In this document: in pieces, positions 50,984 through 51,043 of the stretch
Layout: every line of letters begins with the position of its first letter
Position numbering within the stretch: the first letter of the stretch is position 1
Assembly: GCA_029051525.1 (NCBI GenBank)
Contig: JAIDKG010000092.1
Coordinates: 1-51,043, forward strand
DNA: 51,043 nucleotides
Source of the DNA: Muribaculaceae bacterium
GTDB taxonomy: Bacteria > Bacteroidota > Bacteroidia > Bacteroidales > Muribaculaceae
Direction of reading: 5' to 3'
Notes under the pieces: model-generated
What the model saw: the letters and a program-made list of their open reading frames with translations, nothing else
Database searches by the model: none
What the model was told of the DNA's origin: nothing
Made by a program: the position numbers and the translations under genes

Positions 50984-51043
50984 ATGATGAAATTCTTTCG
51001 CAAGATACATCTTTGGCTCTCAGTGCCATTCGGTATTATAATC
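50984..51043 (+). CDS. PepSY-type iron-regulated membrane protein, N-terminus only
   Basis: Only the first 20 codons are in the window (MMKFFRKIHLWLSVPFGIII). This start is typical of PepSY-associated membrane proteins, which often accompany TonB-dependent metal uptake. ATGs at 50984 and 50987 are both possible starts. The rest lies beyond the window, so the call is tentative. Confidence 0.6.
   Translation, partial: MMKFFRKIHLWLSVPFGIII

Noticed and set aside
1..51043. CRISPR arrays, rRNA genes, intact IS elements or prophage
   Set aside because: No regularly spaced repeats, no rRNA sequence, and no transposase or phage structural genes were recognised; only the integrase stub at 1359-1553 is mobile-element derived.

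Overview
This window looks like a chromosomal segment from a gut Bacteroidales bacterium, most plausibly Muribaculaceae. The sequence support is: promoters carrying the Bacteroidetes -7 box TAnnTTTG (many TAAATTTG or TAACTTTG copies), weak Shine-Dalgarno signals, a UpxY/NusG-type capsule regulator, a Wzi-family capsule assembly barrel, class III fructose-bisphosphatase and choice-of-anchor surface proteins. The family assignment is inference; no taxonomic marker gene is present.

Layout. (1) 1-2940: the 3' part of tRNA-Ser(UGA), followed by two tandem copies of a 1.3 kb unit, each with a RhuM-like gene, plus the C-terminal stub of a tyrosine integrase. This is the scar of integration at a tRNA gene. 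(2) 2969-8701: a TPR/AraC membrane regulator divergent from a very large secreted multidomain protein. (3) 8702-14864: a five-gene operon, wbpB-wbpE-wbpD-wbpA-wzx, encoding the UDP-2,3-diacetamido-glucuronate pathway and a flippase. Its promoter sits between a pair of inverted repeats like the phase-variable promoters of Bacteroides capsules. (4) 15102-17580: a small membrane protein, a split ThrE-type exporter and a LysR regulator. (5) 17779-37935: a 20 kb capsule/O-antigen type locus. Its first gene is a fusion of a degenerate tyrosine-recombinase fold with a UpxY/NusG antiterminator. It then carries a second flippase, amino-sugar aminotransferases, two ATP-grasp ligases, acetyltransferases, a serine hydrolase, a Wzy candidate, two glycosyltransferases, a small acyl-building cassette (two ACPs, two SDRs, an adenylating ligase, a KAS III), a deacetylase and the initiating phosphoglycosyltransferase, and ends in a strong terminator. 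(6) 38163-40951: an SNF2 helicase pseudogene, then a three-gene cassette (TIGR04255-like protein, 68-aa protein, metallo-beta-lactamase-fold protein) that resembles an uncharacterised defence or conflict module. (7) 41090-51043: housekeeping and mixed genes: a Fur-family repressor, wzi, fbp, prfB with the classical programmed +1 frameshift, topA, a Fic protein with an altered active site, and a small leader ORF before a PepSY-type membrane protein cut by the window end.

How it fits together. Region 5 can start, assemble, flip and polymerise a glycan, and appears to decorate 4-amino sugars with acyl or aminoacyl groups built inside the locus. Region 3 could supply an extra charged diacetamido sugar and a second flippase under an ON/OFF promoter. 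Wzi may anchor capsule at the surface. The most unusual items are the recombinase-NusG fusion, the candidate invertible promoter, the TIGR04255/MBL cassette and the mosaic RhuM duplication. Everything is read by eye; no database search or structure prediction was run.
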